This document shows, in pieces, positions 25,598-36,200 of a stretch of DNA of 64,000 bases; the stretch's first letter is position 1; every line of letters begins with the position of its first letter. Location: contig NZ_JANHLD010000001.1 in the NCBI RefSeq assembly GCF_028682455.1, positions 1,776,001-1,840,000 on the forward strand. The letters run 5' to 3'. Both the position numbers and the translations under genes were made by a program. The stretch comes from Pseudomonas putida. Its GTDB lineage: Bacteria; Pseudomonadota; Gammaproteobacteria; Pseudomonadales; Pseudomonadaceae. The notes below the pieces were generated by a model. The model was not told the origin of the DNA. It saw only the letters and a list, made by a program, of their open reading frames with translations, and did no database searches.

Positions 25598-26113
25598 ATG
25601 CGTGCTTTTCTATTGCTGTTTCTGATTTTTCCGGTGCTGGAGTTGTATGTGTTCTTCAAGGTCAGCACCGCGATCGGCTTCTTTCCGGCGCTGCTGTTGA
25701 TCATCGCAGGCTCTGCCCTGGGTGTTCTGGTGGTGAGGGTGGCCGGTCTGGCTACTGCCTTGCGGGCCCGTGAGAGCCTCCAGCGAGGCGAATTGCCCGC
25801 CGAGGACATGTTCCATGGCCTGATGCTGGCGCTGGGTGGCGGCCTGCTGTTGCTGCCAGGTTTTATCAGCGACGTCGTCGGCCTGATCTTCCTGTTGCCG
25901 TTCACCCGTCGCCTGCTCGGGCGCAAGATGCGCGAGCGTGCCGAGGCCCAGGCCATGCGCCAGCGCGCCTTTGGCGATGATCCGTTCATGACCCGGCCGG
26001 GCGCCCAGGGTGGCCAGCCGCGTCAGCCGAACGTGATCGAGGGCGAGTATGAGCACCGCGATCCGCAAGGCCCTCGCGACACCCGCAATCTTCGAGATCC
26101 GCGGGATTTGTAG
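25598..26113 (+). CDS. fxsA: FxsA family membrane protein
   Basis: FxsA is a cytoplasmic-membrane protein; the E. coli member relieves phage T7 exclusion by the F plasmid. The 171-residue product has three or four hydrophobic stretches in its first 120 residues (MRAFLLLFLIFPVLELYVFF, then FFPALLLIIAGSALGVLVV, then LMLALGGGLLLLPGFISDVV) and a charged C-terminal tail with short DPR/DTR-like repeats. The start follows TGAGGAA. The gene lies just upstream of groESL, as in other Pseudomonas, and ends with an intrinsic terminator. Confidence 0.9.
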   Translation: MRAFLLLFLIFPVLELYVFFKVSTAIGFFPALLLIIAGSALGVLVVRVAGLATALRARESLQRGELPAEDMFHGLMLALGGGLLLLPGFISDVVGLIFLLPFTRRLLGRKMRERAEAQAMRQRAFGDDPFMTRPGAQGGQPRQPNVIEGEYEHRDPQGPRDTRNLRDPRDL

Positions 26114-26134
26114 GCACCGCTGACGCTTGACCGG

Positions 26135-26163
26135 ACGGCCCCGCAAGGGGCCGTTCTGTTTTA
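26135..26163 (+). terminator. Intrinsic terminator after fxsA
   Basis: ACGGCCCC/GGGGCCGT (26135-26142/26147-26154) with a GCAA tetraloop is followed by TCTGTTTTA. It separates fxsA from the heat-shock operon. Confidence 0.85.
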
Positions 26164-26198
26164 CCTGCAACAAGCGCTAAAAAATTTCATCAGCAAGC

Positions 26199-26226
26199 CT
26201 TGTAATTACCTTTGGCGACCTCATGT
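26199..26226 (+). promoter_or_regulatory. Candidate sigma-32 heat-shock promoter of groESL
   Basis: CTTGTAA (26199-26205) and CCTCATGT (26219-26226), 13 bases apart, match the sigma-32 pattern CTTGAAA-N11-16-CCCCATNT with one and two differences. The site lies 145 bases upstream of groES. A perfect 18-bp palindrome GCCGGTGTCGACACCGGC (26322-26339) sits in the leader about 31 bases before the groES ATG and could form a hairpin in the mRNA. Confidence 0.7.
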
Positions 26227-26370
26227 ATGGGTCACCGCAAGGTTTCTGGTGGTTCGCACCAGACATTACATGTGTGGTTCGCCTGGCGAGCTACGAGCGG
26301 CTACGCCGCAAGCATCAACCCGCCGGTGTCGACACCGGCCGATGAAAACCACAATTAGGAGAGATCGACA

Positions 26371-26664
26371 ATGAAGCTTCGTCCTCTGCATGACCGCGTC
26401 GTTATCCGTCGCAGCGAAGAAGAATCGAAAACCGCTGGCGGTATCGTTCTGCCAGGTTCGGCCGCTGAAAAACCTAACCGTGGCGAAGTCGTCGCTGTAG
26501 GTACCGGTCGCATCCTGGACAACGGTGAAGTGCGTGCGCTGGCCGTGAAAGTGGGTGACAAGGTGGTTTTCGGCCCTTACTCGGGCAGCAACACTGTGAA
26601 AGTTGACGGCGAAGACCTGCTGGTAATGGCTGAGAACGAAATTCTCGCTGTTATCGAAGGCTGA
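26371..26664 (+). CDS. groES: GroES, 10-kDa co-chaperonin
   Basis: GroES forms the seven-membered lid of the GroEL folding chamber. The 97-residue protein has the family start [14 protein letters not shown], the mobile loop around [21 protein letters not shown] and the C-terminal [22 protein letters not shown] ribosome-binding site precedes the ATG. It forms an operon with groEL, 47 bases downstream. Confidence 0.99.
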   Translation: MKLRPLHDRVVIRRSEEESKTAGGIVLPGSAAEKPNRGEVVAVGTGRILDNGEVRALAVKVGDKVVFGPYSGSNTVKVDGEDLLVMAENEILAVIEG

Positions 26665-26705
26665 TTCCGCTGGTTTCCCGTTACTCCAAAGTATTCAAGG
26701 ATTAA

Positions 26706-28361
<1,656 letters not shown>

Positions 28362-28386
28362 GCCAGCCTTACCCGCATGAGAAAAA

Positions 28387-28414
28387 GCCCCGCCTAGTGC
28401 GGGGCTTTTTTTTT
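28387..28414 (+). terminator. Strong intrinsic terminator after groEL
   Basis: GCCCCGC/GCGGGGC (28387-28393/28399-28405) with a 5-base loop is followed by nine T residues; an A-rich stretch on the left would also extend the stem. Confidence 0.93.
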
Positions 28415-28435
28415 GCCTGTGTTCCAGCCCTGTAT

Positions 28436-28455
28436 GAGCGGGCTTGCCCCGCGAT
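28436..28455. repeat. Single REP element
   Basis: One GAGCGGGCTTGCCCCGCGAT copy lies between the groEL terminator and the 3' end of the convergent PAP2 gene, eight bases from its stop. Confidence 0.75.
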
Positions 28456-28463
28456 GCCGTGCT

Positions 28464-29201
28464 TCAGGCAGCAGGTGATCTGGTGGCAGTATCGGCCTCT
28501 TCGCGAGGCAAGCGCGCTCCCACCAGCAGCCACTGGTAACAGCCAAGGCTGATCAGCCAGCAGAACACCGCCGTCCACACGTTGTGGGAGAAGAAATGCG
28601 CGCCTTGCAGCATTCGCCCCAGCGAGAACACTGCGCCCAGGGTGAAGGCAAATACCAGTGCGGCGCGGGCCAGACGTGGCCGGCGATCACGCAACATGAA
28701 GAACAGGGCAAACAAGGTGAACCCGGTGGCGGCATGCCCGCCTGGCCAGCAGCGCCCAGGTTTGTCGGTTGCCGGCCGAGGGCTGAGCAGCTCGCTGTAG
28801 ACTTCCTTGCCGCCAAATTCCTGCAGGCTCCAAGGGCACTGCACGGCCGTCACCGCCTTGAGCGGGGTGACAAAACTGGTCGACAGGGCCATGGCCATCA
28901 CCAGGTAGCCCAATTCCCGACGCCAGCCCCGCAGGCGCTGCCAGAAGAAGCTTGCCGCGAAGGCGGCAATGGCGCCCAGGCCCAGGAGGATGACCAGTTG
29001 TTTGGCGCGATCGTGCAGGATGTCTTCGAGAAAGTAGCTGTGCCGGCCGATGAACTCCCCGGCAACCGGATCGAAGGCCAGCTTGGCCAGGTCCATGTCC
29101 AGTGAGGTCAATTCCAGCAGAATCAGGATCGCTGCCGTGAGCAGCGGTATACCCAGGGATAACCACGGATTGAGCGGGCGAGAGGCGTGAGTGGCAGGCA
29201 T
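28464..29201 (-). CDS. PAP2 family membrane phosphatase
   Basis: The 245-residue inner-membrane protein has about five hydrophobic spans and the three-part PAP2 signature in somewhat variant form: a lysine-led stretch LKAVTAVQCPW, then GRCWPGGHAATGF (for PSGH), then GRMLQGAHFFSHNVW (for SRxxxxxHxxxD, with Asn at the Asp position). Family members remove phosphate from lipid phosphates such as undecaprenyl pyrophosphate, phosphatidic acid or lipid A. It diverges from colR. A ColR-box-like sequence lies 117 bases upstream of its start, and the homologue next to colRS in P. putida is, as I recall, a ColR target. Substrate unknown. Confidence 0.85.
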   Translation of the reverse strand: MPATHASRPLNPWLSLGIPLLTAAILILLELTSLDMDLAKLAFDPVAGEFIGRHSYFLEDILHDRAKQLVILLGLGAIAAFAASFFWQRLRGWRRELGYLVMAMALSTSFVTPLKAVTAVQCPWSLQEFGGKEVYSELLSPRPATDKPGRCWPGGHAATGFTLFALFFMLRDRRPRLARAALVFAFTLGAVFSLGRMLQGAHFFSHNVWTAVFCWLISLGCYQWLLVGARLPREEADTATRSPAA

Positions 29202-29317
29202 GGCAGGTCCTGGCAGGTCGAAAAGTCAGCCCCGGCCGGTAACCCGTGCCAGGAAGTGGTGTGACACAACGACCGGCGATTGTGCGGCGATTGCTATGGT
29301 GTGTCCGTGAAGGCGGG

Positions 29318-29333
29318 GTGAAAAAAATGTTAA
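29318..29333 (-). promoter_or_regulatory. ColR-box-like site upstream of the PAP2 gene
   Basis: On the minus strand the sequence TTAACATTTTTTTCAC matches at every fixed position the ColR-binding consensus I recall from P. putida, (T/C)(T/C)NA(C/G)NN(T/C)TTTTT(C/G)AC. It lies in the colR-PAP2 divergent gap, oriented toward the phosphatase gene and 93 bases from the colR ATG. A small hairpin GCCTGC/GCAGGC (29388-29402) is also in the colR leader. Confidence 0.65.
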
Positions 29334-29426
29334 CTGCCAATAAACCCGCTGCAGCCTAGCCGAGCGCTGCCGATGGCCGTAAGCTGCGCCTGCCAAGCAG
29401 GCAAAAGACCCGGACGGGAGAACCCT

Positions 29427-30110
29427 ATGCGAATTCTACTGGTTGAAGACAACCGCGATATCCTGGCCAACCTGGCGGACTACCTGGGCCTTAAAGGCTA
29501 TACGGTGGACTGTGCCCAGGATGGTCTGTCCGGCTTGCACCTGGCTGCCACCGAACACTACGACCTGATCGTGCTCGACATCATGCTCCCGGGCATCGAC
29601 GGCTATACGCTGTGCAAGCGCCTGCGCGAGGATGCCAGGCGCGATACGCCGGTGATCATGCTCACCGCCCGCGACCAACTCGACGATCGCCTGCAAGGGT
29701 TCCGTTCCGGCGCCGATGACTACCTGTTGAAGCCCTTTGCCCTGTCGGAGCTGGCGGCACGTATCGAGGCGGTGTTGCGTCGGGCCCAGGGCGGCGGCCG
29801 ACGCACCTTGCAGGTCAGCGACCTGATCTATGACCTCGACACCCTGGAAGTTACCCGCGACGGCAAGCTCCTCAAGCTCAACCCGGTCGGCTTGAAGCTG
29901 CTGGCCGTACTGATGCAGAAAAGCCCCCACGTGTTGCGCCGCGAGGTGCTTGAAGAAGCCCTGTGGGGCGACGATTGCCCCGACAGCGACAGCCTGCGCA
30001 GCCACGTGCACCAACTTCGCCAGGTAATCGACAAACCCTTCGAAAAAGCCCTCCTGCATACCGTCCACGGCGTTGGCTACCGTCTGGCCGAGGGCCGCGA
30101 TGGAGTTTAA
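29427..30110 (+). CDS. colR: ColR, OmpR-family response regulator
   Basis: ColR controls genes for outer-membrane integrity, metal tolerance and root colonisation in Pseudomonas. The 227-residue protein has a receiver domain with acidic pocket Glu7/Asp8, phospho-acceptor Asp51 (LIVLDIMLPGIDG) and the conserved Lys in LLKPFALSEL, followed by a winged-helix DNA-binding domain ending TVHGVGYRLAEG. The start follows GGGAGAA. Its stop overlaps the first codons of colS, so regulator and kinase are co-translated. Confidence 0.97.
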   Translation: MRILLVEDNRDILANLADYLGLKGYTVDCAQDGLSGLHLAATEHYDLIVLDIMLPGIDGYTLCKRLREDARRDTPVIMLTARDQLDDRLQGFRSGADDYLLKPFALSELAARIEAVLRRAQGGGRRTLQVSDLIYDLDTLEVTRDGKLLKLNPVGLKLLAVLMQKSPHVLRREVLEEALWGDDCPDSDSLRSHVHQLRQVIDKPFEKALLHTVHGVGYRLAEGRDGV

Positions 30111-31398
30111 GCAAAGCCTTGCCCAGCGGATCATCATTGCCTTTGCATTGATGAGCGCCCTGGTGGCCGGTGCATTCGCCTTCGGTATCGTTGCCACCGT
30201 GCACCTGGTCGAAGAGCGCCTGATCTCGGCGGTGCTGGGTGGCGACTTGCAGCGCCTGCTGCGCATGGACAGCGTCAGTGACTGGAGCCACCGGCCGCGC
30301 CCCGACCAGCTGTTCTACTACAGCGGTGGGCGAGACGAATTCGAGTTGCCCAAGGACCTGCGCCACCTGTCTCCCGGCTTTCACGAAGTGTTCCGCGAGC
30401 CGTTGTCCTATCACGCCATGGTCGAAATCGTCGATGGGCGGCGCTACGTGTTGCTGCAGGACCAAAGCGATTTCGAAGAGCGCGAACGGGTGCTGTTCGC
30501 GGTCGTGGTGGTGGGCTTCGTACTCAGCCTGGCCCTGGCGGTGTTCCTGGGTTGGGTGCTGGCGCGAAAAGTGATGGCGCCGGTAATTCGCCTGGCGCGC
30601 CAGGTTCGACATCGCGACCAGCTGCTCGGCCTGGCGCCGCCCTTGGCTCCGGACTACGCGGCCGATGAGGTCGGCCAGCTGGCCGTGGCCTTCGACGATA
30701 CCCTGGGGCGCCTGCGCGATGCCTTGACCCGTGAACGGCTGTTCACCAGCGACGTCAGCCACGAACTGCGTACCCCACTGATGGTGCTGGCCAGCTCCTG
30801 CGAGCTGTTGCTGGTCAATCCGAATATCGACCTGCGTGCTCGCTCGCAGGTCGAGCGCATCGCCAGGGCCACCGAAGAAATGCAGGAACTGGTGAAAACC
30901 TTCCTGATGCTGGCCCGAGCCCAGCGCGACGAGGGCGCGGTGGCGTCACAGGCGACCCTCAAGGAAGTGGCCGACGACCTGACCGGGGTCTGGCGAGACA
31001 CCATCGAACAGAAAGGCCTGACGCTGCTCTACGAAGCCAAGGCGAGTTCACCGACGTTGTACAACGCTACCTTCCTGCAGGCCGTGATGGGCAACTTGCT
31101 GCGCAATGCCGCGCACTACACCGACTATGGCTTTATCCGCCTGACCCTGGAGCCTTCGGGTTTCATGGTCGAGGACAGTGGCGTGGGCATTCCAGAGGAA
31201 CAGCGCGAAGCGATGTTCCGCCCCTTCGTGCGCGGCGATGAGCGCCGGGGCGAAGGGCTGGGCCTGGGGTTGTCACTGGTACAGCGGATCTGCGACGACC
31301 AGGGTTGGGCGGTGACGCTGACGGGGACGGTGCCCCATGGCTGTCGCTTCCATGTCGACCTGAGTCGCGCCCGCGCGGGTACGTCGGCATTCGAGTGA
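30100..31398 (+). CDS. colS: ColS, metal-sensing histidine kinase
   Basis: The 432-residue kinase has spans at about 11-34 and 132-155 around a periplasmic domain of about 97 residues. The residues I recall as important for Fe(III)/Zn sensing are all present: His35, Glu38, His105 and the ExxE pair Glu126/Glu129 (in FEERER). A HAMP region, H-box TSDVSHELRTPLMVL (His221) and ATP-binding boxes (NLLRNAA, DSGVGIP, GEGLGLGLSLV) follow. The start ATG lies within the 3' end of colR, giving an 11-base overlap. The sequence indicates an intact, functional sensor. Confidence 0.97.
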   Translation: MEFKQSLAQRIIIAFALMSALVAGAFAFGIVATVHLVEERLISAVLGGDLQRLLRMDSVSDWSHRPRPDQLFYYSGGRDEFELPKDLRHLSPGFHEVFREPLSYHAMVEIVDGRRYVLLQDQSDFEERERVLFAVVVVGFVLSLALAVFLGWVLARKVMAPVIRLARQVRHRDQLLGLAPPLAPDYAADEVGQLAVAFDDTLGRLRDALTRERLFTSDVSHELRTPLMVLASSCELLLVNPNIDLRARSQVERIARATEEMQELVKTFLMLARAQRDEGAVASQATLKEVADDLTGVWRDTIEQKGLTLLYEAKASSPTLYNATFLQAVMGNLLRNAAHYTDYGFIRLTLEPSGFMVEDSGVGIPEEQREAMFRPFVRGDERRGEGLGLGLSLVQRICDDQGWAVTLTGTVPHGCRFHVDLSRARAGTSAFE

Positions 31399-31446
31399 TG
31401 GTTGCCCCAGGTGGGTAGTCACGCCTTGTAACTTTTATTGGGACTT

Positions 31447-31462
31447 CCAACGAATTTTTCAC
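31447..31462 (+). promoter_or_regulatory. ColR-box-like site upstream of the methyltransferase gene
   Basis: CCAACGAATTTTTCAC matches the recalled ColR consensus with one difference (A for T/C at position 8). It lies in the 130-base gap between colS and the methyltransferase reading frame, oriented with it, 67 bases before its ATG. This fits ColR control of the downstream methyltransferase/kinase genes independently of colRS itself. Confidence 0.6.
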
Positions 31463-31528
31463 ATCCGCATGACCTGGCACCAACGCTTGCCCGCCTACTG
31501 TGGGCGAATTGGAGTCAGGAGATGCACC

Positions 31529-32209
31529 ATGCGTAGTCCCATCAAGCTCGAATTTTCCGAAAAGTACGACCAGCAGCATGCCCAGGAATACTTCCTCAAG
31601 CACCAGGATGGCCTGGCGCGGCGTATGTCGCACAAACGTGATGAATAGCTGGCGCGTCGCGCATTGACCCTGGCGGGCGAACCCGGACTGGTGCTCGACT
31701 TGCCGTGCGGCGCCGGTCGGTTCTGGCCACTGCTGGCGGAAAAGCCGAATCGGGTGATCATTGGTGCCGACAACTCCGAAGCCATGCTGGAAACGGCAAC
31801 CAAGTCTCAGCCCGCGCATATCGTCGAGCGGGTACGTACTTTGCAAACCTCTGCGTTTGCAATTGACCTGCCGGACAACTCGGTCGACAGCATCTTCTGC
31901 ATGCGCTTGATGCACCACATTGGTGACGCTGCGCATCGCAAGACACTTCTCTCGGAATTTCAACGGGTTACACGCGATAGCGTGATCCTTTCGCTGTGGG
32001 TGGATGGCAACTTCAAGGCCTGGCGCCGTAAAAAACTGGAGCAGCGTCGTTACGCTGAAACCGGTAAGGGCAGTTACCAGAACCGCTTTGTGTTACCAGC
32101 GGCTACGGTCGAGGAGGAGTTTGAAACCGCCGGGTTCCGGATTCAGGAACGATTGGACTTTTTGCCGTTCTATGCCATGTGGCGAGTGTACGTATTGCGT
32201 AAGGGGTAG
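31529..32209 (+). pseudogene. SAM-dependent methyltransferase of the ColR locus, interrupted by in-frame TAG
   Basis: From the ATG behind AGGAG (31517-31521, 7-base spacing) the frame reads MRSPIKLEFSEKYDQQHAQE and so on, then meets TAG at codon 40 (31646-31648), and continues open for 187 more codons. The downstream part holds a class I methyltransferase fold with motif I as VLDLPCGAGRFW and later segments IIGADNSEAMLE and DSIFCMRLMHHIG. Full length would be 226 residues, like the orf222-type methyltransferase paired with the kinase in ColR-controlled operons. A single C-to-T change of CAG (Gln) explains it. An internal TTG at 31664 could restart a protein that keeps the SAM site. A sequencing error cannot be excluded. 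Confidence 0.85.
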
Positions 32210-32215
32210 TGGGGC

Positions 32216-32929
32216 ATGGCGGTAGAGCGTTCAGGAACATTGACGGGCAAGAGCCGGTTCGACCATTTCTGGCAGCAGCAGGGCGAATGGGTGGAAGAAC
32301 CCAATCAGCGCCGGGGTGGTGAAAGTGGCGTACAGCGGTTGAACGACGAAAGCGGGCAACTGCTGTATTCCAAGCGTCAGATTGGGCATATCTACCGCAG
32401 TTTCCTGCACCCGTTCGGGCGTCCGACCGTGTTACGCGAATATGATGCGCTCAACAGTTTCGAGCAACTGGGTGTGCGGGTGCCGCATATCGTGTACTGC
32501 GGTGTCGAGCGTGACGCCGACCGCCAGTGGCGGGCCTTGCTGGTCAGCAAGGCCCTGGATGGTTTCGAAGACAGTGACAGCTGGTACGAAAAGGGTGCTC
32601 GCGATCGCTACAGCGAAGCGCTGCATGACAGCATGCTGCAGGACCTGGCCGCCAATCTTGCGCGAATGCATCGGGGCCATTGGCAACACGGCTGCCTTTA
32701 CGGCAAGCATGTGTTCATCAAGGTGATCGGCGAAGGCGCCGAGGCTCGGGCTGAAGTGGCGCTGCTGGACCTGGAGAAATGCCGGCGGCGTATCAGTTGC
32801 CAGCGTGCCGCAGCCAACGACCTGAAGCAATTGCGCCGCCATTCGTCATTCAATGACGCAGAGTGGCGAAAGCTGCTCTACTTTTACAAAGTGGCGTTTG
32901 GCAGCGCTGTCAAAGGTTTAGAGCAATGA
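32216..32929 (+). CDS. inaA: InaA/lipopolysaccharide-kinase family protein
   Basis: The 237-residue cytosolic protein has a protein-kinase-like fold of the LPS core kinase family (WaaP/InaA). The nucleotide-binding lysine is likely in QLLYSKRQIGHIYR, the catalytic loop is RGHWQHGCLYGKHVFIKV (an H-G-x-L-x-x-x-H variant of HGDxxxxN), and the metal-binding part is ALLDLEKCRRR. It probably phosphorylates sugars of the LPS core or a related envelope substrate. It starts 6 bases after the interrupted methyltransferase and overlaps the next small gene by ATGA. Homologues in this position are ColR-regulated (called wapQ or inaA). Confidence 0.85.
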   Translation: MAVERSGTLTGKSRFDHFWQQQGEWVEEPNQRRGGESGVQRLNDESGQLLYSKRQIGHIYRSFLHPFGRPTVLREYDALNSFEQLGVRVPHIVYCGVERDADRQWRALLVSKALDGFEDSDSWYEKGARDRYSEALHDSMLQDLAANLARMHRGHWQHGCLYGKHVFIKVIGEGAEARAEVALLDLEKCRRRISCQRAAANDLKQLRRHSSFNDAEWRKLLYFYKVAFGSAVKGLEQ

Positions 32930-33150
32930 AACTAGAATTGGCTCGAGGTTTGTTTCTCCTGCTTGCGCTGGCGGTGGCCACGGCTGCGGCCGCTGCCTGG
33001 GAAGAACCGCGTCCACAGGTAGTGAGCAAGGTCGATCTTGCGTCCCAGTGCCCGTTACCACGGGTGGTCAAGGGGCAGACGACAGCGCAACCCGATCCGG
33101 ACCTGTTGTTGTTTTTGTTCGGTATGAGTCAGGGCTTGCGTCCCCAATGA
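32926..33150 (+). CDS. Small secreted protein of unknown function at the end of the ColR operon
   Basis: I do not recognise a family for this 74-residue protein. It has a clear N-terminal hydrophobic export signal (basic MKLELARG, then about 17 apolar residues, possible cleavage after ATAAAAA), leaving a mature part of about 50 residues with one cysteine and the ending LFLFGMSQGLRPQ. The start is fixed by the ATGA overlap with the kinase stop. It is the last gene before a bidirectional terminator and should follow the regulation of the ColR-linked genes. Confidence 0.7.
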   Translation: MKLELARGLFLLLALAVATAAAAAWEEPRPQVVSKVDLASQCPLPRVVKGQTTAQPDPDLLLFLFGMSQGLRPQ

Positions 33151-33170
33151 TGCAGTGAATGTTCGATGAT

Positions 33171-33200
33171 AAAAGGCCTCGTCACCGACGAGGCCTTTTT
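33171..33200. terminator. Bidirectional terminator between the ColR operon and mexW
   Basis: A 13-bp stem with arms AAAAGGCCTCGTC and GACGAGGCCTTTT (33171-33183/33187-33199) encloses a 3-base loop, with T runs usable on both strands. It serves the small secreted-protein gene (plus) and mexW (minus). Confidence 0.92.
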
Positions 33201-33212
33201 GCATGGGCAGGT

Positions 33213-36200
33213 TCAGGCGGTTTGCGCCTGCGCTTGGGGGGCATCCGCCCGGGCCAGCAGGGTATAGACGCAAGGCAGGACGAACAGGGTAAACAAGGTG
33301 CCCACCGACATCCCGGTGGCAATCACCGTACCGATATCGAAGCGGCTGACCGCCCCCGCACCGCTGGCCAGAATCAGCGGCACCATGCCAAAGACCATGG
33401 CTGCAGTGGTCATCAGCACGGGGCGTAAACGAATTGCCGCCGCTTCTTCCACCGCCTCGCGGGCGCTCAAGCCCTTTTGCAGGCGCAACTGGTTGGCAAA
33501 CTCGACGACTAGAATGCCGTGCTTGCTGATCAGGCCGATCAACGTCACCAAGCCGACCTGGGTGTAGATGTTCATGCTGGAAATGCCCAGGAACAGCGGA
33601 ATCAACGCCCCGCAGATCGACAGCGGTACCGTCACCAGGATCACCAGCGGGTCGCGGAAGCTCTCGAACTGGGCGGCCAGCACCAGGTAGATGATCGCCA
33701 GGGCAAGGCCGAAGGTGACCCACAGCGCACTGCCTTCCTGCACGTACTGGCGCGCCGCACCGGCGTAGTCGAAGGTATAGCCTTCCGGTGCTTCTTCGTG
33801 GGCAATGCCCAGCACGGTGTCCAATGCTTCCCCCATGCTGACCATTGGGACGCCCTGGATGATCGCCGCGTTCAGTTGCTGGAACTGGTTGAGCTGGCGT
33901 GGCCGCGCACGATCGCTGAGGGTGATCAGGGTCGAGAGCGGTAGCATCTGGCCTTGCTGGTTCTTCACGTAATAGTTGCTCAACCAATCGGGATTGTCCC
34001 GAAAAGGTCGCTCGACCTGGGCGATGACCTTGTAGCTGCGCCCATCGATGGTAAAGCGATTGATCTCCGCCTCACCCAGCAGGGTCGCCAGGGTGCCCCC
34101 CAGCGCATCCATCGACACCCCCATCTGCGCAGCCTTGGCCCGGTCGATATCGACCACCACCTCGGGTTTGTCGAAGGCCAGGTCGATATCCAGGAAGGCG
34201 AACTTGCCCGAGGCCTGGGCGCGCTCCTTGACCCGCTCGGCCACCTCCAGCAGCGACTCGTAGTCATTGGCGGTGCTGATCACGAACTGGAAGGGCAGGC
34301 CTTCACCGGTACCCGGCAGCGAGGGCAGGTTGAAGCCGAAGATCTGCAGGCCGGCAATGCCTTCGAGCTTGCTTTGCACCAGCGGCAGCAACGCCATCTG
34401 GGTGCGTTCACGTTCGTTCCAGGGCTTGAGCAGGAAGCCGCCGATACCTGATTGCACACCGTTGAAGCCGTTGATCTGGAACGAGGAGTAGTACTCGGGA
34501 AACGCCTTGAAAATGTCGATGAATTCGTCGGTGTAGGCGCTGAGGTAGTCCAGGTTGGTGGGCTGTGGCGCCGTGGCCATCATGAAAATGACGCCCTGGT
34601 CTTCATCCGGGGCCAGCTCGTTCTTGGTGAACATCAAGAACACCGGGATCAGGCACAACACGATCACGGCGAACACCAGCACCACCGGCCGGGTGTTCAG
34701 GGTGGCGTGCAGGAGCTTCTGGTAGCGCACCTTGAGGCCCTCGAACAGCTGGTCCAGGCGATGGGCCAGGCCACTGGGGTTCGGGTCGTGGCGCAGGAGC
34801 AGGGCGCACATCATGGGCGACAGGGTCAGGGCGACGATGCCGGAAATGATCACTGCACCGGCCAGGGTCAGGGCGAATTCCTTGAACAACGCCCCCGTGA
34901 GGCCTTCCAGAAAGCCGATAGGGGCATAGACCGCTGCCAGGGTGATGGTCATCGACACAACCGGCATGGCGATTTCCCTGGCGCCTTCCAGGGCGGCTTC
35001 GAACGGTGACTTGCCTTCTTCGATGTGACGGTGGATGTTTTCCACCACCACGATGGCATCGTCCACCACCAGGCCGATGGCCAGCACCATCGCCAGCAAG
35101 GTCAGCAGGTTGAGCGAGTAGCCCATCAGTTGCATGAAGAACAGTACGCCGATCATCGACAACGGAATGGTGATCACCGGGATCATCACCGAGCGCAGGG
35201 CGCCGAGGAACAGGAAGACCACGACGATGACAATCAGCACCGCCTCGACCAGGGTCTTGATCACCTCGTCGATGGAAGCCTGGATGAACAGGGTGGCGTC
35301 GTAGGCTATGGAGGCTTTCAGGTTCGGTGGCAGCTGGCTTTCCAGCTCCGGCATCAGTTTGCGCACTTCCTTGATCACATCCAGCGGGTTGGCACCGGGG
35401 GTGGCCTTGATGCCGATGTACACCGAGGGCGTGCCATCGAAGGAGCTGACCGTGTCGTAGTTCTCCGCACCCATTTCCACCCGCGCCACATCGCCGAGCA
35501 GCACCCGGCTGTCGCCGCTGGTCTTGAGCGGGATATTGGCGAAGGCTTCGGCCGTCTTCAGTTCGGTGGTGGCGTTGATGCTGGTGACGATGTACTCGCC
35601 CTTGACCTCGCCGGCGGCCGACAGGAAGTTGTAGCGGCGCACCGCGTCGGTCACTTCATTGGCGCTCAGGCCGTAGCCTGCCAGTTTCACCGGGTCGATC
35701 CACAGGCGCATGGCAAACAGCTGGTTGCCGAGGATTTCCGCCTCTGCCATGCCGGGCAGGGTGGCCAGTTTTGGCTGGATGACCCGCGACAGGTAGTCGG
35801 TGATCTGCGGGTTGCTCATTTCGCTGCTGTAGAAGCTGATGTACATCAGCGCGGAGGCATCGGCGGCCTCCTTGCTCAGTACCGGGTCCTCGGCGTCCTG
35901 GGGCAGTTTGTTCTTCACCTCGTTGGCCTTGGCCAGCAGTTCGGTGAACAGGCGGTCGCTGTCGGCGCCGATCCGTGCATAGACCGATATCACCGAGAAG
36001 TTCTGCCGGCTCACCGAGGTCATGTAGTCGATGCCCTCGGCGCTGGCCAGGCTCTGCTGCATGGGCTGGGTAATGTAGCCCTGGATGGTCTCGGCGTTGG
36101 CGCCGGGGTAGGCAGTGGTCACCGTGATCAGGGCGTTTTCCATCTGCGGGTACTGGCGGATGGGCAGCTTGCTCCAGGCCTGGAAGCCCAGCAGCACGAT

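Noticed and set aside
31664..32209. A stand-alone 181-residue methyltransferase starting at TTG
   Set aside because: The same frame continues upstream through a TAG to an ATG with a proper ribosome-binding site, so it is better described as the 3' part of an interrupted gene, although restart at the TTG is possible.
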